Shown in pieces: positions 17,801-26,168 of a stretch of DNA of 64,000 nt (positions are counted from its first letter, which is position 1; the number at the start of each line of letters is the position of its first letter). The stretch spans positions 1-64,000 of the forward strand of contig JBGTSJ010000004.1 in NCBI GenBank assembly GCA_041940305.1, given 5' to 3'. Below the pieces are notes generated by a model. It made no database searches, was not told the origin of the DNA, and saw nothing but the letters and a program-made list of their open reading frames with translations. Position numbers and translations under genes: made by a program. This DNA is from JBGTSJ01 sp041940305 (GTDB taxonomy: Bacteria > Planctomycetota > Planctomycetia > Planctomycetales > Planctomycetaceae).

Positions 17801-20166
17801 CGCTGCCGGCAGCCCGTTCGCTCGCGCATGCGGCTGCAGTCCGTGCCGTCGCATTCAATGGCGACGGCCTGCATCTGGCAACGTGCGGCGACGACCTCAT
17901 CGTCCGCATGTGGGATGCGACGACGGGGCTCGAACTCGAACGTTTCGCCGGTCACACCGCCGCCGCACAGAGCGTAGCGTTCGCCGCCGACGGCAAGACT
18001 CTGCTGTCCGGCGGCGCCGACAACACGGCACGGGCCTGGACCGTCTCGCTCACCGCACACACCACACTGCCGCAGCCGGCCACCCACCTCGCGTCGCTGC
18101 CGGGGGACATGGGCGTGGCGACTGTCGACGGGGTAACTCCCAATATCTCGATCTGGACCGGAGCCGCCGAACCTCCGCAGTCAGTCCCCGTCGGCCAGAT
18201 CCCGCTCACCGGCATCGCCGTGGCCCCGGATGGATCCGAAGTCGCCGTCAGTGACACGGAAGGACGCTTGCACCGGCTCTCGCTCCCCGACCGCAAGCCG
18301 CTGGCATCGCTCGAAACGGGGTCGCCCATCGTCGCCATCGAATACAGCGGCGACGGCGCACAGCTCGCGACGGCCGACGCCCAGCAGCGGGTCCGCGTCT
18401 ACGCGCTCGAGCCGTTCCGGCTCCTGGAAGAAGTCGTCATGCAGACGGCCGTCGCCCGCTTCGCCGTCTCACCGGACTCCAGATCACTGCTGCTCCAGGG
18501 GGCCGAGCCGACGCCGTTCCTGCTCAAGCGCTCGCTGCTCTCGATCATCGATGCCCATGCCGACGGCGCGACCGGCGTCAGCCTCTCGCCGAACAGCCAG
18601 TTCGCGGCGACCTGCGGCAATGATCAGGCCGTCCATCTCTGGAACCTGGGGGACGGCCAGCAGGTCCGGTCGTTCGATGGATTGGAGCAACCGGCCACCA
18701 GCGTCGCCTTCTCGGCCGACTCGAATCGCGTGTTCGCTTCTGCGGTGGACGGCGCGGTCCGCGTCTGGAACACCGGAGACGGCAGCGAACTGGCGAGCGT
18801 GTCGCATGGCGCGGCGGTGACGGAAGTCAGCCCCTGCCCGGACGGATCGAAGTTCGCCAGCAGCGGCGCCGATGGCATCGTCCGCGTCTGGGATTTCGCG
18901 TCGCAGCAGCAGATGCAGTTCTTCGCCGGTCACGAAGGCCCCGTACAGGCCGTGCGGTTCGCATTCGATAACAAGACCGTGATCTCGGCTGGTGACGACA
19001 AGTCCGCCCGCGCCTGGAACGTCGCGGCCCTGTGGACCACCACCGCCCATCCCGGCGGCATCCGGGACCTGGCCCTGTTCGCCGGCGGCGGACAGATCCT
19101 CACGTGCGGAGCCGATCAGCGCGTCGCCGCCTGGAACACAGGCAACGGGCAGCTCATCCGTGAGTACGCCGGCGCCGGAGACGTCACTGCCGTCGCGGTG
19201 CGCAACGACAACCAGCGGATGGCGACCGCGGTCGGGGACCAGATCGCCGTCTGGAACCCCAACGACGGCAGCCGCCTGGCCGAATTCGCCGGCCCAGCCG
19301 ACGTGCACGCATTGGCCTTCAGCCCCGATAACCAGAAGCTCGCCGCCGCGGGCGAAGCCGAATTGCGGATCTACGGCCCGCCGACGCCGCCGCAGCAGGG
19401 AGTGGAACTCGTTCCGCATCAGCAGGTCGCTGCGGAATCCCCCCTTACTGACATCGTCTTTACCGCCGACAACCGGCGTCTGTACGGCACGCACGCGAGC
19501 GGCCACGTGAGCGAATGGGCGTACGCCGCGCCGGCGCCGGTCCGTCAGTTCAATCACGGCGGCGCGGTGTACGGCGTCGCCATCAGTTCCGACGGCAAGA
19601 CGATCGTCTCCTGCAGCGCGGACCAGACCGTCCGCATCTGGGACGCCACGAACGGCCAGCAGCGGGCCCAGTTGAACGGACACCAGGGAGCCGTCTACTC
19701 ACTCGCGCTCAGTGCCGACGCCGCGCTCGCCCTCTCATCGGGGGCCGACAACACGCTTCGTCTCTGGGACATCGGCGGCGGCCGCCAGCTCAAGCAGCTC
19801 GCCGCGGGGGACGGCAACGTCTACTCGATCGCCATCAATCCCCAGGGGACGCTGTTCGCCACCGCCGGCGCCGACCGCACCGTCCGCCTGTTCGACCTGC
19901 TGACCGGCGGCGAGGTCCGCTCCATGCCCGGCCATCCCGACTACATCCACTGCGTCGCCTTCAACCCCGAAGGCACCCGGCTGCTCTCCTACGGCTACGC
20001 CGGCAATCTGATGTTCTGGAACCCGGCCGACGGCGCCCAGGTGCACGCCACCCAGATCGGCCGCGTCGGCAACTTCGCCGCCTGGTCTGCCGACGCTCAG
20101 CGCCTCATCCTCGCCAACGGCAATGGTGAAGCCCAGATCGTAACGGTTCCTGCTGCCGCCCGATGA
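14830..20166 (+). CDS. Giant exported WD40-repeat protein (about 42 blades)
   Basis: This 1,778-residue protein consists almost entirely of WD40 repeats after a signal peptide (MVCVARRCLLALVGCSLAVS, cleavage near AGGQ). Repeat ends of the form LWD, VWN, IWD or RWA recur about every 41 residues. About 42 can be counted, with some degenerate (for example IQPLAG, MPLAVS, LSLPDR). Repeats typically carry a GH near the start and SADG or SGGAD before the terminal WD. If arranged as sevens, this would make about six beta-propellers. No kinase, caspase, sigma-like or membrane-anchor domain is present, so it is probably a periplasmic or secreted scaffold. Function is unknown. It is followed by the DUF1559 prepilin gene. 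Confidence 0.93.
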   Translation: MVCVARRCLLALVGCSLAVSCWLRSAGGQEPEPLMLTGHRGAINMAAFTPDGERVVTASVDHTARLWDAESGEVVRLFEAHTGPVYCLAVSADGQLLVTGAQDNTLRLWDIPQPRPIQWLPVHEGSAAGLALFPDASSLISVGADNRLRIQPLAGNLPPTAREGHAAEVLSSAVRNDNAMLATGDANGVVLLWSPVIEQPQAEIGAHAGDVAAVAFHPNNQQFITAGGDGTLKLWQLPIAPPRSLAGHTEAIRALALSPNQPLSVSGGDDKVLRIFNTQNAQLVREIPGHAAAITSVALRNDNALIASGDESGQIRFWNFGDGAERLGFGGHDGPVNSIAFHPDNQRVASAGADGTFRLWQIPAAPQPLGGQGQPLRDVTISPSGQWFATASDDQTVRLWDANGGALRAIQGFGQPVRAVAFSGDSAQIAAGDALGVLRIFNPNDGTLLATLGAHTTPLIGIAYAPANDAVVTLAEDGSLKRWAIPTAPRVLAGHGQPVQATAITSDGATAVTGSPDQTVRVWNAANGQAIRNLEGQQGPVRTVDVSPDDRLVAAAGDLGIVKLWNLADGAPLPPLLGHAGAITDVAFGPEGTQIASAHADNVIRVWQTTRETVELPGDKSPAQAAAISRDGTRLAVSGTAGDKPAIFIRDLKTGNVVATITGHEGPITALAFNQNGTRLISGSGDKTARVWNAADAQYPQLSLLPDHPGAVVAVALSDDGATAFTSGTENDVRQWNLADASLTRNIAGHGNQVTALQFATPHIVSASSDGTVRWWNPADGAAVKSVNHGAAVSSIAISHDGTRLLSGGADQNGKLWNTADGQLVATLAGSPAVVSDVAISADGLRLACRSSDGIRIWDEAGRPAERVESVELAAQGLDFGADSRSLVLTANDGTVRTMPLAVSVLLAGHEGAVAGVAFTPDGKHVVSGGADLAVRVWSVADGAIVRTLAGATQPVTGVDASATTAAAASADGHVHLWNLAEAIAAPAGPPLPAARSLAHAAAVRAVAFNGDGLHLATCGDDLIVRMWDATTGLELERFAGHTAAAQSVAFAADGKTLLSGGADNTARAWTVSLTAHTTLPQPATHLASLPGDMGVATVDGVTPNISIWTGAAEPPQSVPVGQIPLTGIAVAPDGSEVAVSDTEGRLHRLSLPDRKPLASLETGSPIVAIEYSGDGAQLATADAQQRVRVYALEPFRLLEEVVMQTAVARFAVSPDSRSLLLQGAEPTPFLLKRSLLSIIDAHADGATGVSLSPNSQFAATCGNDQAVHLWNLGDGQQVRSFDGLEQPATSVAFSADSNRVFASAVDGAVRVWNTGDGSELASVSHGAAVTEVSPCPDGSKFASSGADGIVRVWDFASQQQMQFFAGHEGPVQAVRFAFDNKTVISAGDDKSARAWNVAALWTTTAHPGGIRDLALFAGGGQILTCGADQRVAAWNTGNGQLIREYAGAGDVTAVAVRNDNQRMATAVGDQIAVWNPNDGSRLAEFAGPADVHALAFSPDNQKLAAAGEAELRIYGPPTPPQQGVELVPHQQVAAESPLTDIVFTADNRRLYGTHASGHVSEWAYAAPAPVRQFNHGGAVYGVAISSDGKTIVSCSADQTVRIWDATNGQQRAQLNGHQGAVYSLALSADAALALSSGADNTLRLWDIGGGRQLKQLAAGDGNVYSIAINPQGTLFATAGADRTVRLFDLLTGGEVRSMPGHPDYIHCVAFNPEGTRLLSYGYAGNLMFWNPADGAQVHATQIGRVGNFAAWSADAQRLILANGNGEAQIVTVPAAAR

Positions 20167-20315
20167 GTTGATGATTCGCTGGCGGGGTCCATGGTGCTTT
20201 GGGCCGCCGCTTTATTCGTCACCGCGGCGGGAAGATCGCCGTAAACGGCGATATCGGCACCGACAAAACGTTGAGATTCTCGCAATATCACGAAATGAGC
20301 AGGCGCGAGAACATC

Positions 20316-20330
20316 GGCACGAGTGTTGCC
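20316..20330 (+). promoter_or_regulatory. Candidate sigma-54 promoter (-24/-12)
   Basis: The sequence GGCACGAGTGTTGCC matches the RpoN consensus TGGCAC-N5-TTGC, with correct spacing between the GG and GC elements. It differs only at the leading T (C here). The -12 GC lies 55 bases before the DUF1559 start codon. Type IV pilin genes in several bacteria are RpoN-dependent, which fits the product. A sigma-54 activator is encoded at 26169-27221, though no link is shown. Confidence 0.6.
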
Positions 20331-20383
20331 TTGGAGCGGTGGCTGACACGCTCCTCCTCCGAATCCAGGAACTGACTCGCCGA

Positions 20384-21400
20384 ATGACTCCCCTCCCCCT
20401 TCCTCGTCGCCGTGCCTTCACACTGATCGAACTGCTCGTGGTCATCGCGATCATCGCGATTCTGATTGCCCTGCTGCTGCCGGCCGTTCAACAGGCGCGC
20501 GAAGCGGCACGCCGCACCCAGTGCAAGAATAACCTGAAGCAGATCGGGCTGGCGCTGCACAACTACATCGACACGTTCCGATATTTCCCGCCGAGCGCCG
20601 CGGTCGATCTGTCCGTCACCAGTACGGGCAACAACGGCTCCTGGGGCGTCCACGGGCGACTGTTGCCGCACCTCGACCAGGCGAACATCTACAACCAGGT
20701 CGATCTGGCCGTCGCCTGGGATTTCCAGCTGGCGATCAACGGCATCAAGATTCCAATCTACGCCTGCCCCAGCGACATCAGGAGCGACGAGGCCCGCAAC
20801 ACGGGCGCGGGCAAACCCACCCTCTATCCGACAACCTACGGATTCAACTTCGGAACGTGGTTCGTCTTTGATCCGGCGACCGGCCGCGGCGGCGACGGCA
20901 TGTTCTTCCCCAATTCCAAGCTGTCGTTCCGGGATATGGTGGACGGCTCGTCCAACACGCTCGTCGCATCGGAAGTGAAAGCCTGGACGGACTACACCCG
21001 CAACGGCGGCACTCCCGCCGCGACGCCCCCCGCCAATGCGTCCGAAGCCGCCACCTATGTCGCCAGCGGCGCCGAGTACAAGAACACCGGCCACACCGAA
21101 TGGCCCGACGGACGCTGCCACCACGAGGGCTTCACGACGACACTCGTCCCCAACACGGTCGTTCCGTACAACAACGGGACCGCCACGGTGGACGCCGACT
21201 ACAACTCGTGGCAGGAAGGCAAGAACGGCGGTGCGGGCAATCCGTCCTACGCCATCATCACCTCTCGCAGCTACCACGAAGGAATCGTGCACGTCCTGCT
21301 CGGCGACGGCTCAAGCCGATCGGTCTCCGAGAACATCAATCTCGGCACCTGGCGGGCGCTCGGCACTCGCGCCGGCGGCGAAGTCATCGGCGAGTTCTGA
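20384..21400 (+). CDS. DUF1559 protein with prepilin-type N-terminus
   Basis: This 338-residue protein is a pseudopilin-like protein of the large planctomycete DUF1559 family. The prepilin peptidase site is RRRAFTLIELLVVIAIIAI, with cleavage expected between A11 and F12 and the conserved Glu at position +5. After the hydrophobic helix comes QAREAARRTQCKNNLKQIGLALHNY, and the globular DUF1559 domain follows. The C-terminus has the typical HVLLGDGSSRSVSENI. ATG 20384 is chosen because it places the prepilin site near the N-terminus; the longer frame would bury it. Members are thought to form fibres or envelope structures, without firm experimental assignment. The candidate sigma-54 promoter lies directly upstream. 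Confidence 0.93.
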   Translation: MTPLPLPRRRAFTLIELLVVIAIIAILIALLLPAVQQAREAARRTQCKNNLKQIGLALHNYIDTFRYFPPSAAVDLSVTSTGNNGSWGVHGRLLPHLDQANIYNQVDLAVAWDFQLAINGIKIPIYACPSDIRSDEARNTGAGKPTLYPTTYGFNFGTWFVFDPATGRGGDGMFFPNSKLSFRDMVDGSSNTLVASEVKAWTDYTRNGGTPAATPPANASEAATYVASGAEYKNTGHTEWPDGRCHHEGFTTTLVPNTVVPYNNGTATVDADYNSWQEGKNGGAGNPSYAIITSRSYHEGIVHVLLGDGSSRSVSENINLGTWRALGTRAGGEVIGEF

Positions 21401-21438
21401 GACGGGACAGTCTGCTCGCAACACATGGACACGTGCCG

Positions 21439-23676
21439 TCACAGCACGATGGTGTACGTGCCGGTCCAGTGCTCCCAGCCGCGGCGCATCAGGTAATACT
21501 CATTGTACGGCCGGTCGTCGGTGATGATCACGTCCGGATCGTCGCTGGCGACCGCCGCTGCATCGATCTCCGAACCCATCACAGCGGCGAACAGCGACTC
21601 CACGGGGTCGCCCGGGCTCCACTCCAGCAGGTCGTTCCGCGCGGACTCCGGCAGGCGATCGGCGAGTTCAACCGCCGAACGTTGCGGAATCGGCTGTTGC
21701 GACGCCAGGATGTGATATCCCCAGCCGTCGAACGCCCGCATCACTCGCACGTGAGGAAACTCCTGCGAGATGGACCGCAGCAGCGCGCGAAACGTGGACA
21801 GGTCCCCGCCGGGATACCACTGGTGAAGAATCCCGTGTTCGGTCAGCCGCGGCTTGACCAATTGGTAGAACTCCGTCGAGTAAAGCAGGCTCGAAGCCGC
21901 GGCCTCCGGCGGGGGAGGCGGGTCGAGCGTGATGACGTCGAACCGCTCCGTGGTGCGGCGCAGGAACCGGCGTCCGTCGTCGATGACGATTCGTCCGAGC
22001 GGGTCGCGGCGCGTCTCGTCCGCATCGCTGAAATAGAACTCGAATGCGTCACCCACGCTCGGCACCAGTTCCACGGCCGTCGTGCGGACGTCCCAGCTCA
22101 ACAGCGATCGGTACGTGGTTCCCATCCCGAAGCAGATGACCAGCGCCGACTCCGGACGGTCGGAAACGTGCGCGAGCGGCAGATGCGCCATCAGCTTCGT
22201 CGTCGGCGTCAGCGACGTGATCGACTTGCCGTTGACGAGCAGATCGCTTCCGCCATTCTCCTTCGTCAATGCAATGACGGTCGCCGTATGGTCCCGCAGC
22301 ACCAGCGCCCCCTGCCGGGCATAAAGTTCCTCATAACTGGTGCCCAGCATCGCCGCCGCGGCAAGGCACAGCGTCGCGATCCCCCACGCCAGCCGGTCGC
22401 GGCTGGAAGTCCGTCCCGCACCCCCCTCAACCGGCGGTCGGCCGCCGCGCAGCATCACGGCCGCAATCAGCCATAACGGGACGGCCAGAATCACTCCGCT
22501 CCAGTGCACTCCCACGAGCGGCAGCAACAGGTACGACGCCGCCAGCGGACCCAGCACGCAGCCCACCACGTTGATCGCATAAGCACGCCCCGCCGGCGCT
22601 GGATCCCCCCGGGAATACTCGTCGATCAGCTTAGGCGTCAGGTATCCCAGGATCCCGCAGTACGGAACAATCCCCAGCAGCAGCCAGCCGATCTGCAGCC
22701 ACTCTCTCGGCATCGCCGCCCGTGGATCGCTCTGCAGCAACTGAACGGCGGCAGCGAGCGACAGCAATCCCAGCAGCAGCGAGTTGGCGAAGGGACGCCC
22801 TCTGGCCAACTGTCGGCGATAAAGGGCCGAACCGCACCAGGTGGCCAACAGATACGTAAAGAGCAGTCCCGCGAACGAGTACACCTGCGTCTTCAGCACC
22901 GGCGTGAAAGCGCGGGTCCAGACCACCTCCATCCCCATCGACGCCAACCCGGTGAGGAACAGCACGCACAACGCCAGCCGCGGGCGAGGCGCGGCATCAG
23001 CATCGGCGGGAGCAACGATCGGCGCGGCGGCGGGCGGCGTTGCGGCAGCGGCAGCAGGCTGCAAGCTCTTGCGCAGGCTGACGAGCGCCGCGATCCAGTT
23101 CGCCCCCATCGCCACGGCAAGCGTGCCGCGGAAGCCCAGCAGTTCAACCAGCACGACCGGCGTCAGCAGCGTCCCCAGCATTGCGCCGAGCACATTCGCC
23201 AGGTACAGATAGCTGAAGCTGTCTTCACGCTGCTGCTCGGCGCGAATAGCCTGCATCATGAACGGAAACGTCACTCCCATCGCGACGCAGAAGGGGGCCA
23301 GCATCACCAGGATGACCGCGGCCGAAGACGCCAGGTAGCGGAACGAATCCGCCTCGCCCGCCGGAAGCAACACGTCCTCTCCCCACGCGAACAGCAGCGG
23401 CACGGCGATCCCGCCCGATCCGATGAACACCTCTGCCGCCGAGTAGGCCCGCAGCGCGCTCTTCCGGGACCACTGTCCCCTGCGGACGATCGCTCCCGCG
23501 CACCATGAGCCGGCCCCCAGCCCGAACATGAACACCGACAGCACAACCGAGATGACCGGTGTCACGACTCCAAACGCGGAGAACGCCAGCCGCAGCCAGA
23601 CAATCTGATAAACCAGGCCGCTGAAGCCCGACAGAAAGAACAGAGCGAACTGCCACCGTGTGCCGCGTGTGCGCAT
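21439..23676 (-). CDS. Fused MFS-like membrane / spermidine-synthase-like protein
   Basis: This 745-residue protein has about 13 hydrophobic helices in its first 450 residues (GFSGLVYQIVWLRLAFSAFG at the start) and a C-terminal Rossmann-type domain related to spermidine synthases. The SAM-type glycine motif is degenerate (VICFGMGTTYRS), and the catalytic stretch is LDPPPPPEAAAS followed by LLYSTEFYQL. Classical polyamine-synthase residues are therefore not clearly kept. Proteins of this fusion type are common in planctomycetes and are usually annotated as spermidine synthase, but the substrate is unknown. The gene converges on the DUF1559 gene. Confidence 0.85.
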   Translation of the reverse strand: MRTRGTRWQFALFFLSGFSGLVYQIVWLRLAFSAFGVVTPVISVVLSVFMFGLGAGSWCAGAIVRRGQWSRKSALRAYSAAEVFIGSGGIAVPLLFAWGEDVLLPAGEADSFRYLASSAAVILVMLAPFCVAMGVTFPFMMQAIRAEQQREDSFSYLYLANVLGAMLGTLLTPVVLVELLGFRGTLAVAMGANWIAALVSLRKSLQPAAAAATPPAAAPIVAPADADAAPRPRLALCVLFLTGLASMGMEVVWTRAFTPVLKTQVYSFAGLLFTYLLATWCGSALYRRQLARGRPFANSLLLGLLSLAAAVQLLQSDPRAAMPREWLQIGWLLLGIVPYCGILGYLTPKLIDEYSRGDPAPAGRAYAINVVGCVLGPLAASYLLLPLVGVHWSGVILAVPLWLIAAVMLRGGRPPVEGGAGRTSSRDRLAWGIATLCLAAAAMLGTSYEELYARQGALVLRDHTATVIALTKENGGSDLLVNGKSITSLTPTTKLMAHLPLAHVSDRPESALVICFGMGTTYRSLLSWDVRTTAVELVPSVGDAFEFYFSDADETRRDPLGRIVIDDGRRFLRRTTERFDVITLDPPPPPEAAASSLLYSTEFYQLVKPRLTEHGILHQWYPGGDLSTFRALLRSISQEFPHVRVMRAFDGWGYHILASQQPIPQRSAVELADRLPESARNDLLEWSPGDPVESLFAAVMGSEIDAAAVASDDPDVIITDDRPYNEYYLMRRGWEHWTGTYTIVL

Positions 23677-23795
23677 CGTCCCGCCAAGATAGAGCCGTCG
23701 GCCTCACACCGGCAATGGACCGGCGCCGGATTCCACTCGATTCCGGGTGACGTGCGTTGCGGCCCGCGCGGAAATGACTGGAGGATGACGGCGCG

Positions 23796-24842
23796 TCAGC
23801 CCGCCGCCTCGACAATGTCTCCAAACGCCTTCATCTCCACCGCTCCTCCGACGACGAGCGGAGTCCGCTGATGCAGGCCCTCCGGCTGGATGTCGAGGAT
23901 ACGACGGCGGCCGTCCGTCGCAACGCCCCCCGCCTGCTCCGCCAGGAACGCAATCGGATTCGCTTCATACAGCAGGCGCAGCTTCCCTTCCGGTTGCGCA
24001 GCCGTCGGCGGGTAGAGAAACACCCCTCCCTTGAGCAGCGTGCGGTGAAAGTCGGCCACCATCGAACCGATGTAGCGACTGGCGTATCGGACACCCAGCC
24101 CGCCGGTCCGCAGCTGATCCAGATACGTTCGGTACGGTTCCGAAAAGCTGTCGCGGTACGCCTCGTTCACGGAGTAGTATTTCCCCTGCTTCGGCATGCG
24201 AATGTTCTCGTGACTCAGGACATAGGCCCCGATGGCCGGGTCCAGCGTGAAACCATGCACGCCGTTGCCCACGCTGTAGACAAGCACCGTGGAGGATCCG
24301 TACACCACGTAGCCCGCCGCCACCTGCCGAGTGCCCGGCTGCAGGACCCACGTCGACACGTCCTTCGACGCTCCCCCTTCCGGCCGCTTGAGCACCGAGA
24401 ACGTCGTTCCCACGCTCACGTTCACGTCGATGTTCGACGACCCGTCCAGCGGATCGAACACCACGGCGTAATTCGCCCGGGGCGACTCGTGCCGGATCGT
24501 CACCGGCTTTTCGTTTTCCTCCGACGCCAGAATGCCGATGCTTTCGCGCACGCTCAGGCAATGCAGCAGCGCTTCGTTGGCGTACACGTCCAGCTTCTGC
24601 TGCACCTCTCCCTGGACATTCACGTCCCCGTGCGATCCCAGGATGTCGGTGAGTCCCGCCCGGCGGACCTGCGCCTGAATCATCTTGGTCGCCAGCGTGA
24701 TCCCCGACAGGAGCCAGGAAAACTCGCCCGACGCCCCGGGAAACCGCCGCTGTTCCTGAAGAATGTGCTGCTGGACTGTCAGGATCGGTCTCGCCGCCGC
24801 AGGGGACGATCGGACGTCCTCGTCCGTGGAAATTGCGTTCAT
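23796..24842 (-). CDS. fbp: Class 1 fructose-1,6-bisphosphatase
   Basis: This 348-residue enzyme hydrolyses fructose 1,6-bisphosphate to fructose 6-phosphate in gluconeogenesis. Metal-site motifs are SEENEK and VFDPLDGSSNIDVNVSVGT, a hallmark of class 1 enzymes. The substrate-binding region includes RYIGSMVADFHRTLLKGG and FLYPPT, with LRLLYEANPIAFLAEQAGG near the end. ATG 24842 (MNAIS) gives the normal family length; the open frame upstream crosses a dispersed repeat and is not coding. Together with gap and rpe it shows an ordinary central carbon metabolism. Confidence 0.96.
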   Translation of the reverse strand: MNAISTDEDVRSSPAAARPILTVQQHILQEQRRFPGASGEFSWLLSGITLATKMIQAQVRRAGLTDILGSHGDVNVQGEVQQKLDVYANEALLHCLSVRESIGILASEENEKPVTIRHESPRANYAVVFDPLDGSSNIDVNVSVGTTFSVLKRPEGGASKDVSTWVLQPGTRQVAAGYVVYGSSTVLVYSVGNGVHGFTLDPAIGAYVLSHENIRMPKQGKYYSVNEAYRDSFSEPYRTYLDQLRTGGLGVRYASRYIGSMVADFHRTLLKGGVFLYPPTAAQPEGKLRLLYEANPIAFLAEQAGGVATDGRRRILDIQPEGLHQRTPLVVGGAVEMKAFGDIVEAAG

Positions 24843-24900
24843 AAGTCGTCTCGAGCAGGATCTGGATTGGGGGCGATGCTCGGGGGAGCAGCTATCTGTT

Positions 24901-24937
24901 GTCGCAGGCACAGTCCTCTGTGCGGTCCGCTGCACTG
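24901..24937. repeat. Dispersed repeat, copy 1 (TCGCAGGCAC family)
   Basis: Begins GTCGCAGGCACAGTCCTCTG and continues TGCGGTCCGCTG. It shares TCGCAGGCAC and a following short hairpin with copies at 25696, 58868 and 62428. It lies between fbp and the macrodomain gene. Confidence 0.75.
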
Positions 24938-25156
24938 ACTGAAAACACAGTCCACCCCGGGATGAGGTGTGCCCTCCACAGGCATCCGCTTCTGCATTCA
25001 TGCGCGGAGCCGATCGAACTTCGGTCTTGGCAGGCGGGAGAGCGGGTATCATCCTACACGGTACTCAGTCCAAGGCGTACGCCGACGCCAATGCGATCAC
25101 ATGAGGCAGCGCCAGGGACTGAGTTGCTCTGCTGGCTCCATTTGAGGCACGTCGAC

Positions 25157-25693
25157 ATGCAGGTTCGTTTCGGCACATCGCTGCTTGAACTCGCTCAAGG
25201 CGACATCACGCTGCAGGAGGTGGATGCCGTCGTCAACGCGGCCAATTCCGCGCTGGCCGGCGGCGGAGGAGTCGACGGCGCCATTCACCGTACGGCCGGA
25301 CCGGCTCTGATGGAGGAGACGGCACGACGCTATCCGGAGGGCTGTGCCACCGGCAGCGCCGTCATCACCGGTGCAGGGCGACTGCCGGCCCGACATGTGA
25401 TCCACGCCGTCGGACCCGTCTGGCAGGGAGGAGTCAAAGGCGAACGGGCACTGCTCAAATCAGCATATGAAGCAAGCCTGAGGCTGGCCGTGGATCACGA
25501 CTGCCGCTCCATCGCCTTCCCGGCAATCAGCACGGGAGTCTACGGCTACCCGGTGGACGTCGCCGCAGAAGATGCACTTGCGGCAGCGAGTTCCTTCCTC
25601 CTCGAGCACGGCGCCCCGTCCCTTGTCCGGTTCGTCCTGTTCAGCGCCGGTATCTACGCTGCGTTCGCCCGCGTGCTCGAAGACCTGACGTAA
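25157..25693 (+). CDS. Macrodomain protein, probable O-acetyl-ADP-ribose deacetylase
   Basis: This 178-residue single-domain macro protein probably binds ADP-ribose and may remove acetyl or ADP-ribosyl groups. Characteristic motifs are GDITLQEVDAVVNAANSAL, with the GGGGVDGAIHRTAGP loop, then GSAVITGAGRLPARHVIHAVGP and AFPAISTGVYGYP. These correspond to the MacroD/YmdB branch: the catalytic-type Asn-Ala-Ala-Asn and the GVDGAIH loop are intact. ATG 25157 (MQVRFG) fits the family start. The gene ends just before repeat copy 2 and shows no operon partner. Confidence 0.92.
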   Translation: MQVRFGTSLLELAQGDITLQEVDAVVNAANSALAGGGGVDGAIHRTAGPALMEETARRYPEGCATGSAVITGAGRLPARHVIHAVGPVWQGGVKGERALLKSAYEASLRLAVDHDCRSIAFPAISTGVYGYPVDVAAEDALAAASSFLLEHGAPSLVRFVLFSAGIYAAFARVLEDLT

Positions 25694-25695
25694 CA

Positions 25696-25731
25696 TCGCA
25701 GGCACAGTCCTCTGCACCGCCCCCTGGACTG
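25696..25731. repeat. Dispersed repeat, copy 2 (TCGCAGGCAC family)
   Basis: Begins TCGCAGGCACAGTCCTCTG, matching copy 1 at 24901 over the first 19 bases, then diverges (CACCGCCCCCTGGACTG). It starts three bases after the macrodomain stop codon, so copies 1 and 2 bracket that gene in direct orientation. Confidence 0.7.
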
Positions 25732-25851
25732 TCAGCAAGTTCCGGCAATCACCGGGACCGCGTATGCCCTCTCCTGATCGACGCCTGCAGCTCACGATCC
25801 CCCGTTCCGCAGGAAATTGAACCGTCGCCACGCTGCCAGTACCGTGGGGAA

Positions 25852-26148
25852 ATGGAACTGGCGTTGCTCATTCTTGGCATTGGCGCCCTGATCTGGTGGC
25901 TCGGCGTCCGGCCGGCGGATTGCGTGATTCGCCGCCGAAATGGGAGCACCGAGGTGCGTGGCCGGCTGCCTGCCGGCCCACGGCAGCAAATCGAGCAGCT
26001 CCTGGAAACAGAACTGAGCGATGTTCGCAGCCTGCGCGTGGCCATTCGCTACGCCCGCGGCCCACGGCCAATCCAGATTCGCATTCGGGGAAAGGTGTCC
26101 GCCGGTCAGCGGCAGATGATCCGCAACTTCCTGCTGACCGAACTGTAG
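25852..26148 (+). CDS. Small membrane-anchored protein, DUF3634-like
   Basis: This 98-residue protein begins with one transmembrane helix (ELALLILGIGALIWWLGV). A short domain follows, with the strand pattern CVIRRRNGSTEVRGRLP and a C-terminal repeat-like half, IRIRGKVSAGQRQMIRNFL. The layout, with the anchor then a basic strand and a helix, resembles the DUF3634 family, whose function is unknown. The match is from memory of the pattern and is tentative. The two halves (VRGRLPAGPRQQIEQLL and IRGKVSAGQRQMIRNFL) look like an internal duplication. It converges on the sigma-54 activator gene. Confidence 0.7.
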   Translation: MELALLILGIGALIWWLGVRPADCVIRRRNGSTEVRGRLPAGPRQQIEQLLETELSDVRSLRVAIRYARGPRPIQIRIRGKVSAGQRQMIRNFLLTEL

Positions 26149-26168
26149 GTCAAATGACCGGACTGGTC

